Below, piece by piece: positions 1 to 8,212 of a DNA stretch of 64,000 bases (the first letter of the stretch is position 1; each line of letters opens with the position of its first letter). The stretch lies in contig CAWFQH010000005.1 of assembly GCA_963817945.1 (NCBI GenBank), forward strand, positions 310,001-374,000, in the 5' to 3' direction. Both the position numbers and the translations under genes were made by a program. A model generated the notes under the pieces. The model was not told the origin of the DNA and searched no databases. It worked only from the letters and a program-made list of their open reading frames with translations. Source of the DNA: VRUE01 sp963817945. Lineage in GTDB: Bacteria > Actinomycetota > Thermoleophilia > Solirubrobacterales > 70-9.

Positions 1-660
1 CAAGCCGCCCCCGGACGCGGAAGCGAGGGCGAGTCCATATCTGACTCTCCTCGCCCTCGCGAGAGCAGAGGAGGCGGCGTTTTTGATGACATCTTCAGCG
101 AGGAGTTCCTGCTGGAGCGGCCGCTGATGCAGGCGATCGCCAGCCCCGAGCCGGTGGTTCTGCTGATCGACGAGATCGACAAGACCGATCAGGAGTTCGA
201 GGCGATGCTGCTCGAGCTGCTCTCCGACTTCCAGATCACGATCCCCGAGCTTGGCCGGATCGAGGCGACGACGATGCCGCTGGTCGTCCTCACCTCGAAC
301 AACTCGCGCGAGCTAACCGAGGCGCTGAAGCGACGCTGCCTCTACCTCTGGCTCGACTACCCGGAGCTGGAGCGGGAGATGGAGATCGTCCACCTGCACG
401 CGCCCGAGCTGCCCGAGGCGCTCGCCCGCCGCCTGGTCGAGGTGGTGCGAATGGTGCGCGCGCTGGACCTGAAGAAGCCGCCCTCGATCGCCGAGTCGAT
501 CGACTGGGCGCGGACGCTGCTGCTGATGGGGGCGGAGGACATCGACCGCGAGACCTTCGAGCAGTCGATGTCGATCATCGTTAAGCACCGCACTGATATC
601 GATCTCGTCGCCGAGCGCGTCGGGATGAAGCTCTCGGCACCGACGCAGCCGGCCGGGTGA
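1..660 (+). CDS. MoxR-family AAA+ ATPase, 5'-truncated
   Basis: The reading frame is open from base 1, so the N-terminal part including the Walker A loop lies outside the window. What remains shows a Walker B motif (VVLLIDEIDK), the MoxR hallmark LLSDFQITIPELG, a sensor-1 segment (VVLTSNNSRELTEALKRRC) and the C-terminal lid. MoxR ATPases act as chaperone-like remodelers that usually work with a von Willebrand A partner to mature or insert metal cofactors. The next gene is exactly such a partner and overlaps by 4 bp (GTGA), so the two are surely co-translated. Residues about 8-30 of the visible part (Gly/Ser/Arg/Glu-rich, just before FDDIFSEEFLLERPL) look like an insertion and are encoded by an inverted repeat. 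The family call is firm; the client is unknown. Confidence 0.9.
   Translation, partial: QAAPGRGSEGESISDSPRPRESRGGGVFDDIFSEEFLLERPLMQAIASPEPVVLLIDEIDKTDQEFEAMLLELLSDFQITIPELGRIEATTMPLVVLTSNNSRELTEALKRRCLYLWLDYPELEREMEIVHLHAPELPEALARRLVEVVRMVRALDLKKPPSIAESIDWARTLLLMGAEDIDRETFEQSMSIIVKHRTDIDLVAERVGMKLSAPTQPAG
23..60. repeat. 11-bp perfect inverted repeat inside the MoxR gene
   Basis: GCGAGGGCGAG at 23-33 is the exact reverse complement of 50-60, with a 16-nt loop. It lies in frame within the ATPase gene and encodes a low-complexity Ser/Arg/Glu stretch not typical of MoxR proteins. Confidence 0.6.
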
Positions 661-2069
661 GCGTGGCCGCGGGCTCGCCCTACGGCCCGCGACCCGAGGC
701 CGGGCCGCCCGGCCTTGCCGCCAAGCTGCTCGGCTTCTGCGAGGAGCTGCGCAGCGAGGGAGTGGCTGTCGGGACCTCGGAGATCCTCGACGCCTTCGCG
801 GCGCTGGAGCAGGTGCCGTGGAGCTCCCAAGACGACTTCCGCGAGGCGCTGGCGGCGACGATCGCCAAGTCCCAGGAGGACCGCCGCCTCTTCGAGCTGC
901 TGTTCGAGCGCTGGTTCTTCCGCACCGCTGAGGCCGAGGCGATCGAGCGCGGCATCGGCGAGCGCGGCGAGCGCCACGAGGGGGGCGAGCGGCTCGACAT
1001 CGACGAGTTGCGCGAGCAGATCCGCGAGGCGATCGTGGAGGGCAACGAGGGCGAGATGCGCGACCTGGCCCGGCTGGCGATCGCCGCCTTCGGGCGGGAG
1101 GGCGAGGGCTCTGGCGTGGTCGGCGTCGACGTGCAGAGGATCCGTCGCACGCTCGGCCTCTCGACCGGCGCCGCCCGGGCCGAAGACGGCGCCGGTGAGC
1201 TGCCGCCGATCAACCGCGAGGAGCTGACCCGCTTCGAGCGCCACCTGCGCCGCGAGCTCGAACGCGACCTGATCGAGCGCACCTCCACCCTCCCCTCCTC
1301 GCGGCCGCTGGCCGAGCTGGACCGCGCCCTGCCCACCAGTCCGACGCAGGACCTCGCCGCCGTCCACCGCGCCGTCTCGCAGATGAAGCGCCGGCTGGCG
1401 ACGCTGGGGCACGAGCAGCGGGGGCGGCGCAAGGGACAGACCGTCGACGTGCGGCGCACGATGCGGGCCTCGCTGGAGACCGGCGGCGTGCCGCTGCGCC
1501 TGCGCTACCGGCCAAAGCGACCGCGGCGGCCGGAGATCTACGTCCTCTGCGACGTCTCCACCTCGGTCACCTCCGCCAGCGTCTTCTTCCTCTCCGTCTT
1601 GCACGCCCTGCACGACTCGTTTCGCAAACTGCGCAGCTTCGTCTTCATCGAGCGGATCTCCGAGGTGACCGAGATCTTCGAGCACGAGCGCGACTTCCGC
1701 GAGATCGCCAGGCGGATCTCCAGCGAGGGCGGAGTCGCCGACGTCTCCGGCTACACCGATTACGGTCGCGTCTGGCTCGAGTTCCTGACCGAGATCTCCG
1801 ACGACCTCGACCCGCGCTCGACCGTGATAGTCCTCGGCGACGCTCGCACTAACGGCCGCGAGCCACACGCCGAGGTCTTCGCCCGGATCGCCGAGCGGGC
1901 TGGCCGCCTTTTCTGGCTCAATCCCGAGCCGCGCCTCTACTGGAATTACGGCGACTCGGTGATGGCCGCCTACGAGCGCCACTGCGACGGCGCCTTCGAG
2001 TGCTGGACCACTCGGCACCTGGAGAACTTCGTCAACGTCGTCGCCGGCGGCGTCCCGGCCGGCGACTAG
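657..2069 (+). CDS. CoxE-like VWA domain protein
   Basis: A 470-residue protein of the VWA-CoxE type, beginning at a GTG that overlaps the stop of the MoxR gene (GTGA). The N-terminal half is charged and helical. The C-terminal half is a VWA fold with a MIDAS metal motif DVSTS (about residues 300-304) in CDVSTSVTSASVFFLSVL, followed by the later VIVLGDARTNG strand. CoxE-type proteins pair with MoxR ATPases; in carbon monoxide dehydrogenase clusters the pair helps assemble the Cu/Mo centre, but no cox structural genes are visible here, so the client protein is unknown. There is no signal peptide, suggesting a cytoplasmic protein. Confidence 0.88.
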   Translation: MSVAAGSPYGPRPEAGPPGLAAKLLGFCEELRSEGVAVGTSEILDAFAALEQVPWSSQDDFREALAATIAKSQEDRRLFELLFERWFFRTAEAEAIERGIGERGERHEGGERLDIDELREQIREAIVEGNEGEMRDLARLAIAAFGREGEGSGVVGVDVQRIRRTLGLSTGAARAEDGAGELPPINREELTRFERHLRRELERDLIERTSTLPSSRPLAELDRALPTSPTQDLAAVHRAVSQMKRRLATLGHEQRGRRKGQTVDVRRTMRASLETGGVPLRLRYRPKRPRRPEIYVLCDVSTSVTSASVFFLSVLHALHDSFRKLRSFVFIERISEVTEIFEHERDFREIARRISSEGGVADVSGYTDYGRVWLEFLTEISDDLDPRSTVIVLGDARTNGREPHAEVFARIAERAGRLFWLNPEPRLYWNYGDSVMAAYERHCDGAFECWTTRHLENFVNVVAGGVPAGD

Positions 2070-2096
2070 CCAGCCGACTCCTCGCGGTCCAGCCGA

Positions 2097-3026
2097 CTAG
2101 GCGGCCGCGCCGCCGGTCCCGAAGAGGACGCGGTGCAGGTCGTAGACCAGCGCCATCGCGAGGCCGCGATCGCCGCCCAGCTCCATGTCGTCGGGGTTGG
2201 CTTCGATCACAGCGTCGAACCAGGTGGCGAGGTCGCCGGTTGCCCCTGCTTCTGGGTCACCTTGTAGGTCTGGCGTACACGCCGCGATCCGTCCTTCCTC
2301 AACCTGGACCATTACGCCGGCCGACCGGTTCGCAGCGCCATCCAGCTCCAGCGCCAAGCGACAAGAGCCCGAAAGATTCACGGGGAGGCGCAGGAGCGGC
2401 ACGGCGAGCATGAAGGCGGCGTTGACGTCGAAGGGTGCGACCTCGGGCGAGTCGGCCAGGTGGCGGTGCTCCATCCGGGCTGCGGCGACGATCGGCGCCA
2501 CCCCGTGGCGCAGCCAATCGGTCACCGAGTAGGCGGCGCCGTCGCCGGCTCCGCGGCGAGCCTGGACCTGTCCGCTGAGACGCATCGCGTCGAGACAGCG
2601 CTGCGCCACCGGATCGCCGCCGGGGTCGCTGGTGCCGTTCAGCTCACCGACCGAAAGCGGCCCCTCCGCCAACGAGTGGAGCATGGTCGACGACCAGCTC
2701 TCGGCGAGCGCCTCGATTGCCTCGGTGGCGCCGTCGCCGCCAAACGGAAGCAGACCACTCGGCGCCTGCGCAAGCCAGTCTTCGAGGGTGTCGCTGACAA
2801 ACAGCATCTCCCGGCCGGAGGGCGTCAGCCGGGCTTCCGTCCGCTCGCAGTCGCAGCCCGGGATCTCGATCGTCGAGCCGAGGTCCTCACCCAGCTCGCT
2901 CAGACCCATCGGGCCGGCGGACAGCGAGCGCAGGATCTGGCAGCTGATTGAAGATGCCAGCATCTCGAGGGTGCGCGACCCGGGTCGTGCACCCGCCTCC
3001 CATTCATTGACCGGACGTGCAGTCAA
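2097..3026 (-). CDS. Double winged-helix (HxlR-like) transcriptional regulator
   Basis: A 309-residue protein read from a TTG start. Two winged-helix units follow one another: residues about 18-90 (SCQILRSLSAGPMGLSELG) and about 105-180 (SSTMLHSLAEGPLSVGELN). Both resemble HxlR/MarR-type domains in which the first helix is followed by a 'GPM/GPLS-x-x-EL' recognition segment. The C-terminal 130 residues lack a DNA-binding look and resemble the small SCP2-like domain found on some actinobacterial HxlR proteins. It sits tail-to-tail with the MoxR/VWA pair. Its target is not evident. The TTG start is uncertain; an internal ATG at 2960 would cut into the first winged helix. Confidence 0.72.
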   Translation of the reverse strand: MTARPVNEWEAGARPGSRTLEMLASSISCQILRSLSAGPMGLSELGEDLGSTIEIPGCDCERTEARLTPSGREMLFVSDTLEDWLAQAPSGLLPFGGDGATEAIEALAESWSSTMLHSLAEGPLSVGELNGTSDPGGDPVAQRCLDAMRLSGQVQARRGAGDGAAYSVTDWLRHGVAPIVAAARMEHRHLADSPEVAPFDVNAAFMLAVPLLRLPVNLSGSCRLALELDGAANRSAGVMVQVEEGRIAACTPDLQGDPEAGATGDLATWFDAVIEANPDDMELGGDRGLAMALVYDLHRVLFGTGGAAA

Positions 3027-3052
3027 GTACGCCCAATTATGACACGCCTGAG

Positions 3053-5473
3053 TTAGTTATGGGTATTTGCTGAGTCTTCAAGGCGTTCTATCTGGGGCAC
3101 GCGCCAGAGCGCGCTGGCTATCGTCAGCCCGACCGCCGCGCAGAGCAGCGCCGCGAACCACTGACCGGCGCTGAGCAGGGTCATCTCGAAGAAGTGGCGC
3201 ACCGGTCCGGCCGCCAGGATCAGCGCAAAGAGAGCGCCGAGCCCGGCGACCATCGCCAGCATGTAGCTCTGGATCGCGATGTGCTCGCGGCCTGGGCCAC
3301 GCTCCAGCAGCAGGACGAAGCAGAGGCCGAGCACGATCAACGTCGTCGTCGCGGCCGTGCGCCCCGCCTCCAGCGAGCCGCCGAAGACAGTATCGACGAG
3401 GAAGAAGCAGAGGATCGAGCCGAGCGCGGTCGCCAGGCCGGCCGGGACCGCGAAGGCGGCCAGCGCACGCAGCAGCCGGCCGCGGTAGAGCGGGCCGTCG
3501 GAGGGGGCCAGGGCGAGGACGAAGGAGGGGATGCCGATCGTCAGGAAGCCGGCCAGGGTGAGATGGCGCGGCAGGAAGGGGAAGGCGAAGCCGGGCACGG
3601 CGACGAGCAGGATCAGCGCCGCCGCATACACGGTCTTGGTCAGGTAGAGGCGGCCGAGGCGGTGGATGTTGCGGGCGATCCGGCGTCCCTCGGCAACCGC
3701 CTGCGGCAGGCGCGCGAACTCGTCTTTGAGCAGGACCACGTCGGAGACACCCTTCGTCACCTGGGCGCCCGAGCCCATCGCTACGGCCAGCCGCGCCTGC
3801 TTCATCGCCGGCACGTCATTGACGCCGTCGCCGATCATCGCCGTGTAGCGGCCCGAAGCGCGCAGGGCCTCGACCAGGGCCTTCTTCTGCTCGGGCGCGA
3901 TCCGGCAGAAGATTGTGTGCCGCTGCGCGGTCTCGGCCAGCGCCTCGGGGTCCTGCGGCAGCTCGGAACCCTCGATCGTGGCGGCCTCCGCCGGGATCCC
4001 CACCGAGCGCGCCACCGCCGTCACAGTCGCCCGCGCGTCGCCGGAGATCAGCTTCAGGTCGATCCCTTCCTCGTGGATGAAGGCGATCGTCTCGGCGGCG
4101 TCGGGCCGCAACGTCTCTTCCAGCACGACCAGGGCCAGCGGCTTCAGCCGCGGCGGCGGGGCCGCGGCGGCGTCCTCGGGAAGCGCCTCGCTCGACTCGC
4201 CAAAGGCGACGACCCGCCGGCCGACCGACGTCTCCTCCTCCAGTTTGCGGCCGAGGCCCGGCGGCAGACTCAGCGCGCCAGCCGCTTCGAGCACGTCGGG
4301 GGCGCCGAGCACGTAGCTGCTGCCTCCCAAACGCAGGCCGCTCCACTTCCAGCGCGAGGAGAAGGGGACTTCGGCGCCGATCCGCCCCGCCTTGCCGGGG
4401 AAGGCGGCGGCGATCGTCTCCAAAGTGCGGTTGCGGTCGCCAGCGCTGGCGGCGAAGCGGCCCAGGGTCGCCTGCAGCTCGTCGGGATCAACGCCGTCGG
4501 CGACCTCGATCCCCAGCAGCCGCAGCTCACCGTCGGTCAGCGTTCCGGTCTTGTCGACGCAGATCGTGTCGACGGCCGCGAGGCTCTCGGTCGCGCTCAT
4601 CTGCTGCACCAGCGTGTCTTTGCGGGCCAGCCGCACCGCCGCCACCGCGAAGGTGACGCTCATCAGCAGCACCAGCCCCTCGGGGATCAGCGTGATCAGG
4701 CCGGCCGTCGCCGTCTGCGCCGCCTCCACGAGGTCGACGCTGCGCATCTGGAAGGTCAGCAGCAGGACCGCGGCCAGCGGCACCATGATCCAGGTGGTGG
4801 CGACGATCACCCGGTTGACCTCGTGCTGGAGCGGTGAGGGTGGGTGGCGAAAGGCTTTCGCCTCCCCGGCGAGGCGGCCGGCGTAGCTCTCCTCGCGCAC
4901 GGCGTCGACCTCGTAGCGGCCCGAGCCCGAGAGGCAGAAGGAACCGGAGAGGGCGCGGTCGCCGCGCTCCTTGCGGACGCCGTCCGCCTCACCGGTCAGC
5001 AGCGACTCGTCGAGCGTGAGGCCGCGGCTGGCGATCACCTCGCCGTCGGCGACGAGCTGGTCCCCCGGCTCGACCGCGACCACGTCCCCCGGGACGACTT
5101 CCTCGGCAAGCAGCTCTTGCGTGGCGCCGTCGCGGACGACCCTGGCGTGTGGGGCGACAAGCACCGCCAGCTCCTCCAGCGTCCGCTTCGCCTTCAGCTC
5201 CTGGCGGATGCCGATGTAGGAGTTGACGACGGCGATCGCCAGGAAGGCGGCGTCGGCGATCAGGCCAAGCGAGAGGATGAGGACGCCGAAGACAGCGACG
5301 ATCGCGTTGAAGAGCGTGAAGACGTTGCCGGCGACGATGCTGGCGGTCGAGCGCGAGGTACGCTCCGTAGGCGGGCCCAGCTTGCGCAGGCGCTTTGCGG
5401 CCTCGGCGCTGGAGAGGCCCCGCTCGCCGGGCGCCGTGTCGGGCAGGACCTCGGTTGCTGCCGTGTCGGCCAT
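3053..5473 (-). CDS. P-type cation ATPase, CtpE-like
   Basis: A HAD-superfamily P-type ATPase of about 806 residues. Visible motifs: the actuator-domain TGEA loop (DESLLTGEAD), the phosphorylation motif DKTGTLTDG with Asp at about residue 307, the hinge GDGVNDVPAMKQA at about residue 546, and hydrophobic segments before and after, including a long membrane C-terminus. The membrane motif VPEGLVL before the DKTG site and the overall layout match mycobacterial CtpE, a calcium importer or exporter, rather than CPx heavy-metal pumps; there is no N-terminal heavy-metal-associated domain. I chose ATG 5473 (MADTAATEV) over an upstream GTG at 5509 because it begins just before the conserved N-terminus. 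The ion is not determined by the sequence. A structured repeat lies in its upstream region. Confidence 0.85.
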   Translation of the reverse strand: MADTAATEVLPDTAPGERGLSSAEAAKRLRKLGPPTERTSRSTASIVAGNVFTLFNAIVAVFGVLILSLGLIADAAFLAIAVVNSYIGIRQELKAKRTLEELAVLVAPHARVVRDGATQELLAEEVVPGDVVAVEPGDQLVADGEVIASRGLTLDESLLTGEADGVRKERGDRALSGSFCLSGSGRYEVDAVREESYAGRLAGEAKAFRHPPSPLQHEVNRVIVATTWIMVPLAAVLLLTFQMRSVDLVEAAQTATAGLITLIPEGLVLLMSVTFAVAAVRLARKDTLVQQMSATESLAAVDTICVDKTGTLTDGELRLLGIEVADGVDPDELQATLGRFAASAGDRNRTLETIAAAFPGKAGRIGAEVPFSSRWKWSGLRLGGSSYVLGAPDVLEAAGALSLPPGLGRKLEEETSVGRRVVAFGESSEALPEDAAAAPPPRLKPLALVVLEETLRPDAAETIAFIHEEGIDLKLISGDARATVTAVARSVGIPAEAATIEGSELPQDPEALAETAQRHTIFCRIAPEQKKALVEALRASGRYTAMIGDGVNDVPAMKQARLAVAMGSGAQVTKGVSDVVLLKDEFARLPQAVAEGRRIARNIHRLGRLYLTKTVYAAALILLVAVPGFAFPFLPRHLTLAGFLTIGIPSFVLALAPSDGPLYRGRLLRALAAFAVPAGLATALGSILCFFLVDTVFGGSLEAGRTAATTTLIVLGLCFVLLLERGPGREHIAIQSYMLAMVAGLGALFALILAAGPVRHFFEMTLLSAGQWFAALLCAAVGLTIASALWRVPQIERLEDSANTHN

Positions 5474-5564
5474 ATGAAGACATTCAATAGGGTTCGGCAC
5501 GGATGGCACGGAGGGTCACTCCCGAAATGATCGCGGCCCGGATGAGGCCGAGTGACACTGCGCG

Positions 5565-5636
5565 GATCCGGCCCCTCCTCGGTGTCCCGCGTAGCGCCGC
5601 TACGCGGGAACCGTGTCGTGACCGTCCCGCTTGGTC
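5565..5636 (-). repeat. Diverged copy of the dispersed palindromic element
   Basis: Read on the minus strand this begins GACCAAGCGGG, passes through a strong hairpin and continues with ACCGAGGA and GCCGGATC, matching the order of cores in the copies at 19989-20065 and 49373-49450. The hairpin is a perfect palindrome with 12-bp arms at 5585-5596 and 5598-5609. It lies between the divergent starts of the P-type ATPase and the LLM oxidoreductase. The outer stem seen in the other two copies is weak here. Confidence 0.55.
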
Positions 5637-5669
5637 ATCGACCTCCCCGAACCCGCGCTCATTTCGCTC

Positions 5670-6719
5670 ATGACCCTGAAGCTCGGACTGAACCTGGGTT
5701 ACTGGGGCATAGGGCCTAGCGGCGCGGACGCCGTCGAGGTGGTGCAGGCGGCCGAGCGAGCGGGCTTCGAGTCGGTCTGGGCGGCCGAGTCCTACGGCTC
5801 CGACGTGGTCAGCGTCCTCGCCTGGCTGGCGCCGCAGACGCAGACGATCAACCTCGGCGCGGCGATCATGCAGGTGCCGGCACGGCCACCGGCGGCGGCG
5901 GCGATGGCCGGCGCAACGATTGACAAATTGTCAGGCGGCCGCTTCCTCTTCGGCTTCGGCCCCTCCGGCCCCCAGGTCTCCGAAGGCTGGTACGGGGTCC
6001 CCTACGCGAAGCCCTGGGGGCGGACCCGCGAGTACATCGAAGTGGTGCGCGAGATCGTCGCCCGCGATGGCAAGCTCGACCACCACGGCGAGCATTACGA
6101 CCTGCCCCTGCCGGACGGCGAGGGCAAGCCGCTGAAGCTCAACTTCCACCCCGAGCGCAACCGGATCCCGGTCTTCGTCGGCGCGATCGGACGCAAATCG
6201 GTCGAGATGGCGGCTGAGATCTGCGACGGCTGGATCCCGATCTTCTTCAGCGTCGATGCCTTCGAGCAGACCTGGGGCGAGCACCTGGAGGCGGGGTTTG
6301 CCAAGGGGGGACGGCAGCGGGCCGACCTCGAGGTCTCCCCTTCGCTGCAGGTGGCGATCGACGGCGACCTGGAGGCGGCTAAAAACGTCGTCAAGGCGGG
6401 ACTCGTCCTCTACTTCGGCGGCATGGGCAGCCGCAAGACGAACTTCTATGTCGACCTCGCCCACCGCTTCGGCTTTGGCGACGTGGCCGACGATGTCCAG
6501 CGCCGCTTCCAGGACGGCGACCGCGAGGGCGCCTTCGCAGCGATGCCCGACGAGATCGTCGAGGCGACCTCGCTGGTGGGGACCGAGGCCGAGGTGGCGG
6601 AGCGGATCGAGCGCTTCCGCGGCGCCGGCATCGACCGCCTCATCGTCTCCCCCGTCCACGTCGACCGAGGCGAGCAGCTGCACACGATCGAGCGCCTGGC
6701 GGCCCTGGCGGCCGGCTGA
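5670..6719 (+). CDS. LLM-class F420-dependent oxidoreductase
   Basis: A luciferase-like (TIM-barrel) oxidoreductase of 349 residues. The start at ATG 5670 gives MTLKLGLNLGYWGIG, the usual first strand of the family; a TTG 39 bp upstream is possible but less likely. Family marks include AAESYGSDVVSVLAWLA, the LSGGRFLFGFGPSGPQVSEGW segment split around residues 85-110, and the C-terminal cofactor-site region. Such enzymes normally use deazaflavin F420, common in actinobacteria; substrate is unknown. It precedes the transhydrogenase operon by 37 bp and may be co-transcribed with it, which would link it to NADPH supply, but this is inference. Confidence 0.85.
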   Translation: MTLKLGLNLGYWGIGPSGADAVEVVQAAERAGFESVWAAESYGSDVVSVLAWLAPQTQTINLGAAIMQVPARPPAAAAMAGATIDKLSGGRFLFGFGPSGPQVSEGWYGVPYAKPWGRTREYIEVVREIVARDGKLDHHGEHYDLPLPDGEGKPLKLNFHPERNRIPVFVGAIGRKSVEMAAEICDGWIPIFFSVDAFEQTWGEHLEAGFAKGGRQRADLEVSPSLQVAIDGDLEAAKNVVKAGLVLYFGGMGSRKTNFYVDLAHRFGFGDVADDVQRRFQDGDREGAFAAMPDEIVEATSLVGTEAEVAERIERFRGAGIDRLIVSPVHVDRGEQLHTIERLAALAAG

Positions 6720-6756
6720 CCCGCTCCCGGCCTCATCGCATAACCTTCCGCGCCGC

Positions 6757-7875
6757 ATGAGGATCGGAGTGCCGAAAGAGACCGCCGACGGGGAGCGCCG
6801 CGTCGCGCTCGTGCCCGATGCCGTCAAGTCGCTGCGCAAGAACGAGAAGCTCGAGGTTTTGGTAGAGCGCGGCGCCGGCGAGGCGGCCGGCCATCCCGAC
6901 TCCCAGTACGAGGAGGCGGGCGCCGAGGTCGGCGACCCCTCCGTTGCCTGGGGGACCGACGTCGTCCTCCGCGTCGCGACCCCCAGCGCCGAGGAGATCG
7001 GCCGGCTTAACTCGAACCAGGTTCTGATCGGCCATCTGGCCCCATGGACCTCGGCTGAGACCAACAAGGCGCTGGCACAAGCTGGCGTCAGCAGCTTCGC
7101 AATGGAGGCGATCCCGCGGACGACGCGGGCGCAGGCGATGGACGCGCTCTCTTCGCAGGCCGCCGCCGGCGGCTACGCCGCGACGCTGATCGCCGCCCGT
7201 GAGTCGGGGCGCTTCTTCGGGATGATGACCACCGCCGCCGGCACGGTGCCGCCGGCCAAGGTCCTGGTGCTCGGCGCCGGCGTTGCCGGCCTCCAGGCCG
7301 TCGCCACCGCGAAGCGACTGGGGGCAATCGTCACCGGCTTCGACATCCGTCGCGCCGCCTGGGAGCAGATCGCCTCGCTTGGCGGCCGCCCGCTGGAACT
7401 GGACTTCATCCCCGACGCCGAAGGCGAGGGCGGCTACGCGCGGCCGCTCACCGACGAGGAGAACGCCAAAGTTGTCGAGGCGATCGGCGAGAACGCCGCC
7501 AAGCAGGACGTGATCGTGACCACGGCGGCGATCCCGGGACGCCCGGCGCCGCGGCTGATCACTGCGGAGGCGGTGCGCAGCATGCAGCCCGGCTCGGTGA
7601 TCGTCGACCTGGCGGCCGAGACGGGCGGCAACTGCGAGCTAACGCAGGCAGGCCAGACGGTGGTCGAGAACGGCGTCAAGGTCGTCGGCCCGAGCAACCT
7701 GCCGAGCGAGATGCCCGGGCCCGCCTCCCAGCTCTACGCCAAGAACCTGGAGAACCTGCTCGGGCTCCTGGTCGGCGAGGACGGCGCGCTGAACGTCGAC
7801 TTCGAGGACGACATCATCGCCGCCGCCTGCATCACCCACGGCGGCGAGATCCGCAACGAGAGGGCCGCCAAGTAG
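6757..7875 (+). CDS. pntAA: NAD(P)+ transhydrogenase subunit alpha, part 1
   Basis: The 372-residue NAD(H)-binding domain I of the proton-translocating transhydrogenase, which transfers hydride between NADH and NADP+ using the proton gradient. The N-terminus MRIGVPKET with GERRVALVP is diagnostic of the AlaDH/PNT family, and the Rossmann loop GAGVAGLQA lies near residue 172. The protein ends after the NAD domain without membrane helices; these are on the next gene. A separate alpha1 and alpha2 is normal in many bacteria and is not a frameshift. It is followed after 21 bp by pntAB and then pntB. Confidence 0.95.
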   Translation: MRIGVPKETADGERRVALVPDAVKSLRKNEKLEVLVERGAGEAAGHPDSQYEEAGAEVGDPSVAWGTDVVLRVATPSAEEIGRLNSNQVLIGHLAPWTSAETNKALAQAGVSSFAMEAIPRTTRAQAMDALSSQAAAGGYAATLIAARESGRFFGMMTTAAGTVPPAKVLVLGAGVAGLQAVATAKRLGAIVTGFDIRRAAWEQIASLGGRPLELDFIPDAEGEGGYARPLTDEENAKVVEAIGENAAKQDVIVTTAAIPGRPAPRLITAEAVRSMQPGSVIVDLAAETGGNCELTQAGQTVVENGVKVVGPSNLPSEMPGPASQLYAKNLENLLGLLVGEDGALNVDFEDDIIAAACITHGGEIRNERAAK

Positions 7876-7896
7876 GCGCGCCCACGGAGGCCTTCC

Positions 7897-8211
7897 ATGG
7901 ATCTGATCATTGAGATAACGATCTTCGTCCTCGCCGCCTTTGTCGGCTTCGAGGTGATCTCGAAGGTGCCAACCACGCTGCACACGCCGCTGATGTCGCA
8001 GACCAACGCGATCCACGGGATCGTCATGCTGGGCGGCCTGATCGTCGTCGGCTTCGCCAACGATGGGCTCGAGTACGTGATCGGGACGATCGCGATCGCC
8101 TTCGGCGCGATCAACATCGTCGGCGGCTTCATGGTCACCGACCGGATGCTTGGCATGTTCAGCCGCAAGCCGAAGCCGAAGGCTGAGACCGACGGATCCG
8201 GGGGCAAATGA
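7897..8211 (+). CDS. pntAB: NAD(P)+ transhydrogenase subunit alpha, part 2 (membrane)
   Basis: A 104-residue membrane protein that forms the alpha2 part of the proton channel. It contains at least three hydrophobic helices, and the conserved segment TPLMSQTNAIHGIVMLGG (about residues 29-46) is the signature of this subunit. A good ribosome site (CGGAGG) precedes ATG 7897. The charged, lysine-rich tail is outside the membrane. The stop codon is directly followed by the GTG start of pntB. Confidence 0.95.
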   Translation: MDLIIEITIFVLAAFVGFEVISKVPTTLHTPLMSQTNAIHGIVMLGGLIVVGFANDGLEYVIGTIAIAFGAINIVGGFMVTDRMLGMFSRKPKPKAETDGSGGK

Positions 8212-8212
8212 C

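Noticed and set aside
357..2018. A 553-codon minus-strand open frame
   Set aside because: It is antisense to the MoxR and VWA genes, which show clear motifs.
1..2069. MoxR plus VWA as a ternary conflict system with a VMAP protease
   Set aside because: The VWA protein is CoxE-type and no protease or VMAP-like third gene follows; an ordinary MoxR-VWA pair is the simpler reading.
3194..4837. A 547-codon plus-strand open frame
   Set aside because: It is antisense to the P-type ATPase with intact DKTGT and GDGVND motifs.
6757..8211. Frameshift between the two transhydrogenase alpha parts
   Set aside because: Separate alpha1 and alpha2 genes are a normal arrangement, and a good ribosome site precedes the second.
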